NCBI GenBank assembly: GCA_027083485.1
Contig: JALWOO010000667.1
Coordinates: 1-14,679, forward strand
DNA length: 14,679 nt
Origin: Amylibacter sp.
Lineage (GTDB): Bacteria; Pseudomonadota; Alphaproteobacteria; Rhodobacterales; Rhodobacteraceae
Direction: 5' to 3'
The position numbers and the translations under genes are program-made. This document shows, piece after piece, positions 7,601 to 14,679 of the stretch; within the stretch, counting starts at the first letter, position 1; every line of letters starts with the position of its first letter. A model generated the notes under the pieces. It saw only the letters and a program-made list of their open reading frames with translations, made no database searches and was not told the DNA's origin.

Positions 7601-8137
7601 ATGACAAACAACATTCAGCTTGGCCCTGATGCCGAAGCAAACCAGCTTATCCGTATCCTCAAAGCCCAAAATCCGGGCGGGGATATTCCTTGTGAAACCC
7701 CGATTGCGCCGGGTGTGCGGTTTTCCTTTGATCCTGCTGCCCGTTTTCGCGGTCATCTGCGTCCAGAGGTCGAAGGTGTATTGTCCTTTCGGGTCGAGCA
7801 AATCGAAGGCAGCGGCTGGTTTGCATTGCATGTGATGCTGGGCGGGGTGGATTTGTCGGATTTCAGCGTGATCGGTTTTGTCTGCAAAAGCGACGCGCCT
7901 TCGGCTCTGGCGCTGAAAACCTGTATCCGCTCCGGCAACGAGGCCGGTTTTGTTGATTGTTTCTTTGACAAACATGTGGTGGCTTACGGGGAAACCAGCA
8001 CCCATCTGGATGTGATTGACCTGTCCCAAAACCCCGATTTGCCGCGACAGGCCCCCTGGCGTGATTTTGTGATGTTCTTTCCCAATGACAAACCGATTGA
8101 TCTGACCTTGCGCGATTTGCGCTTCTTTATCGTTTGA
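7601..8137 (+). CDS. Uncharacterised 178-residue protein, probably beta-sandwich
   Basis: I do not recognise this protein. It has no signal peptide, membrane segment or catalytic motif. The sequence alternates short hydrophobic and polar stretches typical of beta-strands (GVRFSFDP, VLSFRVEQI, GWFALHVMLGG, FSVIGFVCKS, RDFVMFFPN) and ends in LTLRDLRFFIV. This looks like the closing strand of a jelly-roll or carbohydrate-binding-type domain, which would suit glycan binding, but this is inference from pattern only. AAGGA at 7587-7591, nine bases before the ATG, supports the start, and it lies 18 bases after manC and 13 before a GT2 gene, so it is co-transcribed with both. The C-terminal half of the SGNH-like protein (4031-4984) is also beta-rich, but I see no clear sequence match between them. 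A role as an accessory or substrate-binding subunit for the adjacent glycosyltransferases is possible. Confidence 0.7.
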   Translation: MTNNIQLGPDAEANQLIRILKAQNPGGDIPCETPIAPGVRFSFDPAARFRGHLRPEVEGVLSFRVEQIEGSGWFALHVMLGGVDLSDFSVIGFVCKSDAPSALALKTCIRSGNEAGFVDCFFDKHVVAYGETSTHLDVIDLSQNPDLPRQAPWRDFVMFFPNDKPIDLTLRDLRFFIV

Positions 8138-8150
8138 TATTGCAGCGCTG

Positions 8151-9119
8151 ATGCAACTCTCTGTGGTGATCCCGGTCTATAACGACCCCGAAGGCCTGCA
8201 CCGTTTATTGGCGCAGATCGCGGGGTTGGGGGTGTTTTCACAGGTGGTTGTGGTGGATGATGCCTCGACCATATCCTGCCGTCCCAAAGACATCGGCATT
8301 GATCCGGCGACCTATCCGGTGGCGTTGAAATATCATCGGCTCCGCAAAAACCGCGGGGCCGGTTATGCCCGTAATCAGGGCCTGAAACTGGTGAGCAGCA
8401 GCCATGTGCTGTTTTTTGACTCCGATGATCTGTTCACCGATGGCATAGCCTCTCTGGTGGCGGATTTGCAGGACCGGAGTTTTGATTTTTGCATTTTCAA
8501 ACATGTGGACAGCCGGGTTCATGCCAAAGGCGGGTACGGGTTGCTCGACAGTGACGAAACCCGCTGGCAAGCAGCTGGTGCCATTGGCATGCTGGGCCGC
8601 CTGACGCCACAAGGTGCAACAGAGCTATGCCGTGTGGCGGCCTATCCCTGGAATAAAATCTATCGCACCAGTTTTTTGCGCCAGCAGAATATCCGCTGCA
8701 CCGAAATCAGCATTCACAATGATATCGAAATCCACTGGATGAGCTTTCTTCGGGCACAGACCATTCTGTTTAGCGACCGTATTTGTTGTGAACATTTTGT
8801 CGCCAAAGGCCAAAGCCGGCTGACCAATAAAACCGGCCGTGAACGGTTCGAGGTGCTGCAGGCCTTGGCGGCTGTGCAACGGGAATTTACAACGAATCCG
8901 GATGATTTGCCCTTTTTGGGGGCCTTTGTGGCGTTTTATATGGGGCTGTTTGGCTGGATCACCCAACAGCTGGACCCGTCCCTGCATGAGGATTTCCACC
9001 ATGAAGTCCGTCAGTTCTTGCGCGCGGAACTGTCGCCGGCTTTGTTTACCCTGGCCACGGGGCGCAATCCGGTTTTGGGGCGCCGGATTATTGATCTTCT
9101 GCGGGGGCAGCCCCTATGA
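8151..9119 (+). CDS. GT2-family glycosyltransferase
   Basis: This 322-residue protein has the GT-A fold of family 2, transferring a sugar from a nucleotide-sugar donor in the cytoplasm. MQLSVVIPVYN opens the domain, VVVVDDAST (32-40) binds the nucleotide, RKNRGAGYARNQGL (65-78) is the usual second helix, and FFDSDD (88-93) is the metal-binding DxD motif. The segment AAYPWNKIYRTSFL (163-176) and HND (189-191), probably the catalytic-base region, align with the same positions in the next gene, so the two are paralogs. The last 70 residues carry no obvious membrane anchor. There is no good Shine-Dalgarno sequence before ATG 8151; translation may be coupled to the upstream gene, whose stop is 13 bases away. 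The stop overlaps the next start as ATGA. Donor and acceptor sugars cannot be read from the sequence. Confidence 0.9.
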   Translation: MQLSVVIPVYNDPEGLHRLLAQIAGLGVFSQVVVVDDASTISCRPKDIGIDPATYPVALKYHRLRKNRGAGYARNQGLKLVSSSHVLFFDSDDLFTDGIASLVADLQDRSFDFCIFKHVDSRVHAKGGYGLLDSDETRWQAAGAIGMLGRLTPQGATELCRVAAYPWNKIYRTSFLRQQNIRCTEISIHNDIEIHWMSFLRAQTILFSDRICCEHFVAKGQSRLTNKTGRERFEVLQALAAVQREFTTNPDDLPFLGAFVAFYMGLFGWITQQLDPSLHEDFHHEVRQFLRAELSPALFTLATGRNPVLGRRIIDLLRGQPL

Positions 9120-10249
9120 GCATCTCTTTTATTGTCACCTGCTATAATATTGATCCCTACATTGAGAAATGTCTGCAAACCGTGCTGGCTTGTGCGCAGG
9201 CCGGTGATGAAATTATTATTGTCGATGATGGCTCCAGGGATCAGACACCGGCGATGATCCGTGCATTTGCCAAGGGTGAATTGCCCGAGGGGGTGTCCGT
9301 GGTGCCGGTGTTATTGGGGGCCAATACCTTTGGTGGCGTGGGGATTGCCGCCAATATCGGTCTGGACCATGCTTGCAAGGACAGTGTGTTCTTTGTGGAT
9401 GGGGATGACTGGCTGAATCCGGAAGGCTTCAAGCGCTGTCGCGATGTCTTTGAGGCGCGTAATGTGGATTTCCTGCTGACCAACTATCAGGTTTATGATC
9501 AGGAGAGCGATACCTGTACGGCACCGGCTGATCAGGGGCGTTGGGCCAAAATCAGGTCGGGAATGTCACAGGCAGAACGCCTTGATCTGGTGCTGTCATT
9601 CATTGCGGTGCCCTGGCGCAAATTTTACCGTCGGAGTTTTTTGCAAAAAGCCGGTTTACGCTTTCCCGAAGGGGATTTCTTTTTCGAGGATAACCCCTTT
9701 CACTGGGAGGTCTGCCGCAAAGCGCAGAGCTTCAGTTTTTTCAATCAGGTGATCTGTTATCATCGGGTTAATCGCCCGGGCCAGACCATGGAATCCACAG
9801 GGGCGGAACTGCTGGCGTTTTTCACCCATTATGAAACCATCATTGCGCCTCTGGCTGCCGGTGATATCCCGTTGCGCACAGCTGCCATGCGGTGGCTGGT
9901 GAACAATATGTCTTGGCATCTGAATCGGCTGCATCCGGATATCTTGCGCTCATGGGGACAGCGGGCCATGGGTTGTCTGCAGGATTTTGATGATATTCTC
10001 TGGGAACGTTTTATTGCTCCCAAGTATGCCGGCCAGCCTATTGCCAATGTTTGCGAGGATTTACGCGCCGGTGATTTACACGCGTTTTTGCAGGACCGGA
10101 ATCTGGCGGCATTATCCGAGCAAATGACACAGTTACAAAATGATATGCGGCGTTTGGAGCATCAGCAGCAAAGCTTGCGTGATTTGACACAAACCCAATG
10201 CAATGCACAGGAATATGCCGCCTTGCTGGCGCTCTATAAAGAGTCTTGA
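9116..10249 (+). CDS. GT2-family glycosyltransferase with C-terminal coiled coil
   Basis: The 377-residue product begins with a GT2 domain: SFIVTCYNIDPYIEKCL, then IIIVDDGS (33-40) for nucleotide binding, FFVDGDDWL (92-100) as the DxD-type motif, and FFFEDNPFHWE (188-198), where Glu191-Asp192 fits the catalytic-base position. VPWRKFYRRSFL (165-176) mirrors the preceding paralog at identical numbering. After about residue 240 comes a helical region, and residues about 328-362 (LAALSEQMTQLQNDMRRLEH onward) look like a short coiled coil that could mediate oligomers or contact with the other coiled-coil proteins of the locus. The start overlaps the preceding stop by four bases, with GGGGG at 9103-9107 as ribosome-binding site. 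The next gene starts 39 bases after the stop. It probably works in sequence with its paralog on the same glycan; specificity is unknown. Confidence 0.9.
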   Translation: MSISFIVTCYNIDPYIEKCLQTVLACAQAGDEIIIVDDGSRDQTPAMIRAFAKGELPEGVSVVPVLLGANTFGGVGIAANIGLDHACKDSVFFVDGDDWLNPEGFKRCRDVFEARNVDFLLTNYQVYDQESDTCTAPADQGRWAKIRSGMSQAERLDLVLSFIAVPWRKFYRRSFLQKAGLRFPEGDFFFEDNPFHWEVCRKAQSFSFFNQVICYHRVNRPGQTMESTGAELLAFFTHYETIIAPLAAGDIPLRTAAMRWLVNNMSWHLNRLHPDILRSWGQRAMGCLQDFDDILWERFIAPKYAGQPIANVCEDLRAGDLHAFLQDRNLAALSEQMTQLQNDMRRLEHQQQSLRDLTQTQCNAQEYAALLALYKES

Positions 10250-10288
10250 AACAAAATGGCAGGTTTGGGCCAACAGACGGGGTAGATC

Positions 10289-12598
10289 ATGAATTTCAAC
10301 AACCTGCGTAAAGCCTACAAAGATTTGAAATCTTTGCTGATGAAATACAAAAATGTATCTGCTCCGTTATCAGCAACAGATATGGTGTTGTTGTGCAAGG
10401 CATTTGATAAAGTTCAGGAAATCAGCGATCACAGCGCCATTATCCATGTCTATGAGACCTTGCAGAAATCCGGAGCCCTGGCCTATCCACCGCGCCATGA
10501 TCCACAGGATTTCCCGCTTTATATGGCATGGTTACGCGCCCGGCTTAAAGTTGTTGAATACACACAGGGTTTGCGCCTTCTGGAGCAGGCGCAAGACTGG
10601 TTCCCCGAAAACACAGCCCTGCATGAACTGCGGGTGTTTTATTTATGGTTCCATGACCGGCCCCACCTGGATCGTTGGCTTGGCGAACAGGAAATACCCG
10701 CACCCCTGCCTGAAAACCTTTTGGTTGTGTATGGGGAATACCTGATCCGAACGGGTCGGGAAGAAGAAGCCCGTGCATTGGCGTTTTTGGCAAATATAGA
10801 GCCGCGACGCCGACAGGATCTGGCGTTGCTTATGGTCAATAGCCTAAGTGCCCCGACGGATAAATTGCTGTGGTTCAACCGGTTTTTACAAGCACAGGAC
10901 ATGTCTGCTTTGGCATTGAAACCGGGCCAGACGCAGTTCAGTATCGACAGCTTGCAAGGCACGGCTCCCCCCCGCCCCGGGCAAGGGGATTTGCCTTTGA
11001 TTAGCGTGATTACAACGGCTTATAACTGTGCGGAATATCTGGAAACATCGGCAAGGTCCATTCTGAACCAGTCTTGGCAAAACCTCGAATTATTGCTGGT
11101 GGATGATTGCTCGGACCAGGCAACGCAGGAAAAAATTCGTGAGCTTGCGGCAAGTGATCCACGGATTGTGCCGATTTTCCGTTCTGAAAACGGCGGCACC
11201 TATATCGCAAAATCCGAGGCCATGGCGCGTGCGCGCGGAAAATTTGTGATTTTCCATGATGCGGATGACTGGGCGCATCCGGATAAGCTCTGGGAGGAAG
11301 CCCACGCTTTGCAAGCGCAGCCGGAACTGGTTTGCTGGTGTTCCGGCTGGGCGCGTATTGATGAAAACAGCCAGTTTGTGATGCAGCTTTCGGGGAAATA
11401 TGCCCATCCGAACCCGGCAGGCACGCTGTTGCGTCACCCGCAGGTGTTTGACCGTTTAGGCGGCTTTGATCCGGTGCGGACCGGTGCGGATAGCGCCTAT
11501 AAACGCCGCATCCAGTTGGAATTCGGCCCACGCTCCCTGCGCACGAACCCCAAGGTTCTGGTGCTTGGGCGCCACCACAGTAATTCACTGACACAGGTCG
11601 GGGCTATGTCCATGTCCCATTTTGGCTGGTCCCCAAGCCGGGCTTTGTATCGCGGCAACTGGGTCGAGGCTCTTGTGATGCGGGACAAGAAACATTGGTC
11701 TCCCTTGGGAATGCGCAAAACGCCCATCAAAATCCCCTATCAGGCAGAAGATGTCTTGAGCTTTGATCCGATGCGCCGGTTGGGGCTGTCCCAACAATTC
11801 GAGGATTTCCTGCTGATTATTCAGGGCCGGATGTCGGAGCGTCATTTAACCCAGATACATCGTCTGGTTCTGGCATTGCACCAGACCGGCTATCGTGTCG
11901 GGGTGTATTTTGAAGATCGCATCTGGGCCGATGAAACATGGCAGGGACGGCAGTTTCAGGAATTGAACCACATTCATTATTATGGAGACCTCGGGGCCAT
12001 CCGTGCCAAGATCTGTCTCTTGGTAAAGACCGATCCTGCCGGCAGCCATTTTCACGTCATGACACGGGACCGCATAGAGATAGACAGCCATAGCTTTGCC
12101 CATCCGGTTTCCGGACCCGGGCCCGCCAGCAGCCCGCCTGAGGCCCTGTTCCTGATGTCTCCCGATATCAATAAAATCCTGCCGGAGTTTCAGGCCGTGG
12201 GGCCTGAGAAACTGATTATACTGACTGCTGCAAAATATCCGGGCGCGCGGGAAATCAGGGGGCTGAATTTCAGTTTCCAGCTTGTTGCTGCCCCGATACG
12301 GGAGCGTGAAAATTGTGTGGTGGTATGCGGGGAGGGCTGGAACGATGAAACCCGTTTTGAGGCTTTGATGCTGGCGCGTTTATTGGGGCGCAAGTGTCTT
12401 CAGTCCGATAAAGCCCTGGTGCAAATTGACCTTGCCAATACCGCTGCTCTGCAAGAACTGGTACCACAACAAGACACGCGGCCAATCAAGGGTGAAGACT
12501 ATGTACGCATGTTGGCGCAGCGCTTGTCAAAGCATCTGGCCATGCAACCCGCACTGGATCTTGAATGGGAGGTGGCTCTGCCGGAAACCGGGTTATGA
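10289..12598 (+). CDS. Large three-part protein with central GT2 glycosyltransferase domain
   Basis: The 769-residue product has three parts. Residues about 1-220 are helical, with TPR-like spacing (YETLQKSGALAYPP, GLRLLEQAQDWFPENTALHELR, YLIRTGREEEARALAFL), and may bind a protein partner. Residues about 237-430 are a GT2 domain: ISVITTAYNCAEYLETSARS, LLLVDDCSD (268-276), NGGTYIAKSEAMARARGKF (301-319) and FHDADDWAHPDKLW (322-335) with the DxD motif, then ending near VLVLGRHHSNSLT. Residues about 500-769 are unrecognised; alternating strands and helices (FLLIIQGRMSERHLTQIHRL, VGVYFEDRIW, ALFLMSPDINKIL, KLIILTAA) suggest a Rossmann-like or GT-B-like domain. No membrane segment is visible. GGGG at 10279-10282 is six bases before the ATG. 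It closes the manC unit, and its stop overlaps the stop region of the opposing gene by 6 bases. A sugar transferase role is firm for the middle domain only. Confidence 0.85.
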   Translation: MNFNNLRKAYKDLKSLLMKYKNVSAPLSATDMVLLCKAFDKVQEISDHSAIIHVYETLQKSGALAYPPRHDPQDFPLYMAWLRARLKVVEYTQGLRLLEQAQDWFPENTALHELRVFYLWFHDRPHLDRWLGEQEIPAPLPENLLVVYGEYLIRTGREEEARALAFLANIEPRRRQDLALLMVNSLSAPTDKLLWFNRFLQAQDMSALALKPGQTQFSIDSLQGTAPPRPGQGDLPLISVITTAYNCAEYLETSARSILNQSWQNLELLLVDDCSDQATQEKIRELAASDPRIVPIFRSENGGTYIAKSEAMARARGKFVIFHDADDWAHPDKLWEEAHALQAQPELVCWCSGWARIDENSQFVMQLSGKYAHPNPAGTLLRHPQVFDRLGGFDPVRTGADSAYKRRIQLEFGPRSLRTNPKVLVLGRHHSNSLTQVGAMSMSHFGWSPSRALYRGNWVEALVMRDKKHWSPLGMRKTPIKIPYQAEDVLSFDPMRRLGLSQQFEDFLLIIQGRMSERHLTQIHRLVLALHQTGYRVGVYFEDRIWADETWQGRQFQELNHIHYYGDLGAIRAKICLLVKTDPAGSHFHVMTRDRIEIDSHSFAHPVSGPGPASSPPEALFLMSPDINKILPEFQAVGPEKLIILTAAKYPGAREIRGLNFSFQLVAAPIRERENCVVVCGEGWNDETRFEALMLARLLGRKCLQSDKALVQIDLANTAALQELVPQQDTRPIKGEDYVRMLAQRLSKHLAMQPALDLEWEVALPETGL

Positions 12599-13462
12599 GG
12601 CCATAAACGGGCTATAATCAATGCCCAGCGACTCGAGGCTCTCGGCCCAGTATTTACCCAAAAGCCGGTCGAATTCCGGAACATAGGTTTCCTTTCCGGC
12701 ATTGGGCAAGGGCGTAAATTCGCCAAAGATAATCCGGTTGGGGGCTGCATATAAATCGACCCGCATAAAGGACACTTCGGAAGCTTTCATCAATCGATCG
12801 GAAATTTCGATCAGACGCGGAAAATTCTTGGGGGCCTCCAGAGTGATTTCCGGATTTGATTTAATCCGTTCCCGAATGAGCCCAAGCTTGTTTCCATCGG
12901 CATCGTAAAATTCAAAGGCCCATTTATCCTTGGGCAGATGCATCGGCGCATAGCGTTGCATCACAATCGGAGAGCCGCCCTGAAAACCGTAAACCTTGTA
13001 ATCCAGCGGCACACCATAGCCAAAACTGTCGCGCACATACTCTTCAAGGATCACTTGCTTGGACATGGTATAGTTTTTAGACCGCGCCAATCGGCGTTCA
13101 TAGTCTGCGATAACAACTTCCCGGCTTTTGTAGGCTCTTTTGTGCATCCGGCAGAAGAAACTGCCATCAGGGCGTTTTTTCAAAATATAGACCCCATAAG
13201 AGCTATGCCCATGCAGAGGTTTAATCACAGAAATACCGGGCAAAAAGCCACTCATTGCATCGGCAACACTGTCATAGACATGGTAATTCACACAGCTAAC
13301 ACCCTGTTTCGCTGCAAAAGCATAGCCGTGATCTTTCTTGTTGATGTCTTTGAGGGTTTCCGTTTCCCGAACAATCGCATCCTGCAGGTTCTTCAGCTTG
13401 GGGTACTGGTTCCAAAGGGTCATTCGGGCCTGTAAAAGGGCGTGATAGCTGGGCGTTGTCAT
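12593..13462 (-). CDS. ATP-grasp ligase, TupA-like
   Basis: This 289-residue protein resembles the TupA-like ATP-grasp family found in polysaccharide loci. Such enzymes join a carboxylate to an amine through an acyl-phosphate; TupA was named for teichuronopeptide synthesis, where amino acids are attached to a polymer. Seen here: VIKPLHGHSSYGVYIL (79-94) with Lys81 and a glycine/serine loop for ATP, VILEEYV (137-143) for the adenine/ribose hinge, LDYKVYGFQGGSP (153-165), and MRVDLYAAPNRIIFGEFTPL (233-252) with Arg234, Asp236 and Glu248 plus Asn254 as metal ligands. The layout and the FGEFT segment are diagnostic. It overlaps the upstream sulfotransferase-like gene by four bases and so is translated with it. 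Its stop (TAA at 12595-12593) lies inside the end of the opposing glycosyltransferase gene. Amino-acid ligation to the glycan is inference; the substrate is unknown. Confidence 0.85.
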   Translation of the reverse strand: MTTPSYHALLQARMTLWNQYPKLKNLQDAIVRETETLKDINKKDHGYAFAAKQGVSCVNYHVYDSVADAMSGFLPGISVIKPLHGHSSYGVYILKKRPDGSFFCRMHKRAYKSREVVIADYERRLARSKNYTMSKQVILEEYVRDSFGYGVPLDYKVYGFQGGSPIVMQRYAPMHLPKDKWAFEFYDADGNKLGLIRERIKSNPEITLEAPKNFPRLIEISDRLMKASEVSFMRVDLYAAPNRIIFGEFTPLPNAGKETYVPEFDRLLGKYWAESLESLGIDYSPFMAS

Positions 13463-14661
13463 GGTTGCTTACTTTCCAATGCTGAAATTTGCTTTTGCAA
13501 ATTATCTTTGCGCGCCAGCATGTCTTGTTGGTCGCTGTACAGTTCCGCCAGAATATCCGGCATTCTCAAGAGAGCCTGCACCTGCACCAGTTTTGCTTGC
13601 CCCCCGGTTTCCCCCTTATGCAACAACAAAGCGGTTTCTGCCAGCAGGGTTTTAGCCTTCGCCAAACGGAGTTCCTGTTGATAGCGGGCAATGACATAGG
13701 CAAACTGTTTGGAAAAACCGGTTTCTCCGTTCAGGTTATACACATTGGCAGGGGCATCATAATGATGCCAGTCCGGTTCCAGATCTTGCGGTGCAATATC
13801 GGGATGGCGCTGGCACAGCATTGCATTGCTCTGCTGAAACCGTGCCTGAATTTCCCGGGCCATTTCCATCCCGATTTGTAAACGTTCCCCTTTGGGTTGC
13901 TGGTCCAGAAACAGGCTCTTGTGCAGGGGTTTTACAGATGCAGCAGCATCCCCCAAAGCATTGACAAGCGCCATTGTTTGCCAGCCCAAAGCCTCGTTTG
14001 TGCGCAACGGGGCCGTTGTCCCGTCCCGGCAGGCACCAAGGTGTGTAATCAGGGTCTGCGCCATGTCTGGCTGCTTGCGAAACGGGATGATTTTCAGGTT
14101 TTCAATGCCAAAAACATCGGCCCATTTTTTGGTGATGGAATTGTAATTGAAATAGGCACTCTGGTCACTAACGGCAGGGCGGGTCAGGATCTGTGGCGTT
14201 ACCGCCCGCCCCATTCGCGCCCTTTGTGAAGCCCCCGAAACCAGAAGATCCACCTGTGGGCGGAGATGGAGGAAGACTGTGATTTCAGCAAAATAAGGCT
14301 GTAAAAAATCCCTGACTTGCTGAATCATTTCCGGTTTTGTGATGTTTGAAAACAAATGTTCGCTGGAAATAACCCAGTGGCGGGCCTGATCGTGTTGCGC
14401 AATCTCCTGACCAAATTTCTCTGCCAACTGTCGGCGAAAATCTGCGTGGTCTTGCGGAGTGTTGATCCCGAAATGGGCAAAACTGCGGTTGGCCTTATTC
14501 GGGTTTTGCGCATAAACCGCCAAAGCCCGATGGGAGTATTCCCCCAGAGAACGTGAATAGATAATGCCCTGAGCGCGCAAAACATCGCGGTTTTGGCTAA
14601 ACCAGCGTTGGCAACTGGTGGTGCCGGTTTTTGGGGTGCCGATATGCAAAGCCAGTTTCAT
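13459..14661 (-). CDS. Sulfotransferase-like protein with C-terminal coiled coil
   Basis: This 400-residue protein opens with MKLALHIGTPKTGTTSCQRW, a textbook 5'-phosphosulfate-binding loop (GTPKTGTTS, residues 8-16, Lys11). VFLHLRPQVDLLVSGASQRA (129-148) matches the 3'-phosphate site with Arg134 and Ser142. WVISSEHLFSN (96-106) and NLKIIPFRK also fit the family seen in bacterial polysaccharide and glycan loci. The transfer of sulfate from PAPS to a sugar is likely; the acceptor is unknown. Residues about 325-400 are helix-rich with heptad leucines (RYQQELRLAKAKTLLAETAL, then LARKDNLQKQISALESKQ), forming a coiled-coil tail. The start 14661 follows AGAGG (14672-14676 on the minus strand) with about 10 bases spacing. 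Its stop overlaps the ATP-grasp gene. It shows little similarity to the other sulfotransferase-like protein (657-1583), so the two are not recent duplicates. Confidence 0.88.
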   Translation of the reverse strand: MKLALHIGTPKTGTTSCQRWFSQNRDVLRAQGIIYSRSLGEYSHRALAVYAQNPNKANRSFAHFGINTPQDHADFRRQLAEKFGQEIAQHDQARHWVISSEHLFSNITKPEMIQQVRDFLQPYFAEITVFLHLRPQVDLLVSGASQRARMGRAVTPQILTRPAVSDQSAYFNYNSITKKWADVFGIENLKIIPFRKQPDMAQTLITHLGACRDGTTAPLRTNEALGWQTMALVNALGDAAASVKPLHKSLFLDQQPKGERLQIGMEMAREIQARFQQSNAMLCQRHPDIAPQDLEPDWHHYDAPANVYNLNGETGFSKQFAYVIARYQQELRLAKAKTLLAETALLLHKGETGGQAKLVQVQALLRMPDILAELYSDQQDMLARKDNLQKQISALESKQP

Positions 14662-14679
14662 GGCTGTGTTACCTCTGGC
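14658..14679 (-). CDS. Possible 3' end of a further minus-strand gene (six codons and stop)
   Basis: Reading leftward from 14678 gives PEVTQP and then TGA at 14660-14658, overlapping the sulfotransferase-like start as ATGA. The same ATGA overlap joins other gene pairs in this window, so an upstream gene in the same operon is plausible. Six codons cannot prove it. Confidence 0.3.

Noticed and set aside
6293..8029. A 578-codon open frame on the minus strand across manC and the 178-residue gene
   Set aside because: It spans two well-supported plus-strand genes and their gap, has low-complexity His/Arg/Gln-rich translation with no domain pattern, and is explained by codon bias.
12938..13435. A 165-codon plus-strand open frame opposite the ATP-grasp gene
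   Set aside because: The minus-strand frame carries the ATP-grasp residues; the plus-strand translation shows no family features.

Overview
The window is a stretch of a Gram-negative (Pseudomonadota) chromosome or large replicon that encodes the synthesis and decoration of a surface glycan. Codon use, moderate GC (about half, judged by eye) and the enzyme types fit an alphaproteobacterium, perhaps marine, but nothing here fixes the taxon. Every long open frame is explained by 13 genes, the first cut by the left edge. I see no tRNA, rRNA, IS element, CRISPR array or phage gene.

Layout. (1) Bases 1-2592, plus strand, three tightly overlapping genes: the C-terminal end of a repetitive coiled-coil protein with a lysine-rich tail, a sulfotransferase-like protein, and a GT10 (fucosyltransferase-like) glycosyltransferase. 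(2) A 292-bp non-coding gap. (3) Bases 2885-5977: gmd, an SGNH-hydrolase-like gene and fcl, closed by a clear hairpin terminator at about 5988. Gmd and Fcl convert GDP-mannose to GDP-L-fucose. (4) A 174-bp gap with the terminator and probably the promoter of the next unit. (5) Bases 6152-12598: manC (GDP-mannose synthesis), an unrecognised 178-residue protein, two related GT2 glycosyltransferases with overlapping genes, and a 769-residue protein with a central GT2 domain. (6) Bases 12593-14661, minus strand, meeting region 5 tail to tail with a 6-bp overlap: a second sulfotransferase-like gene followed, with a 4-bp overlap, by an ATP-grasp ligase of the TupA-like type.

How they fit together. 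ManC makes GDP-mannose from fructose/mannose-6-P; the phosphomannomutase step is not in the window. Gmd and Fcl turn this into GDP-L-fucose, the expected donor for the GT10 enzyme at 1573-2592. Three GT2-domain proteins would add other sugars. The two sulfotransferase-like proteins, the SGNH-like protein and the ATP-grasp ligase are candidates for decorating the glycan with sulfate, acyl and perhaps amino-acid groups. The simplest reading is a locus for a fucosylated, probably sulfated surface polysaccharide or glycoprotein glycan. No flippase, polymerase, export or initiating glycosyltransferase gene is visible, so the locus probably continues on both sides. The product structure is inference.
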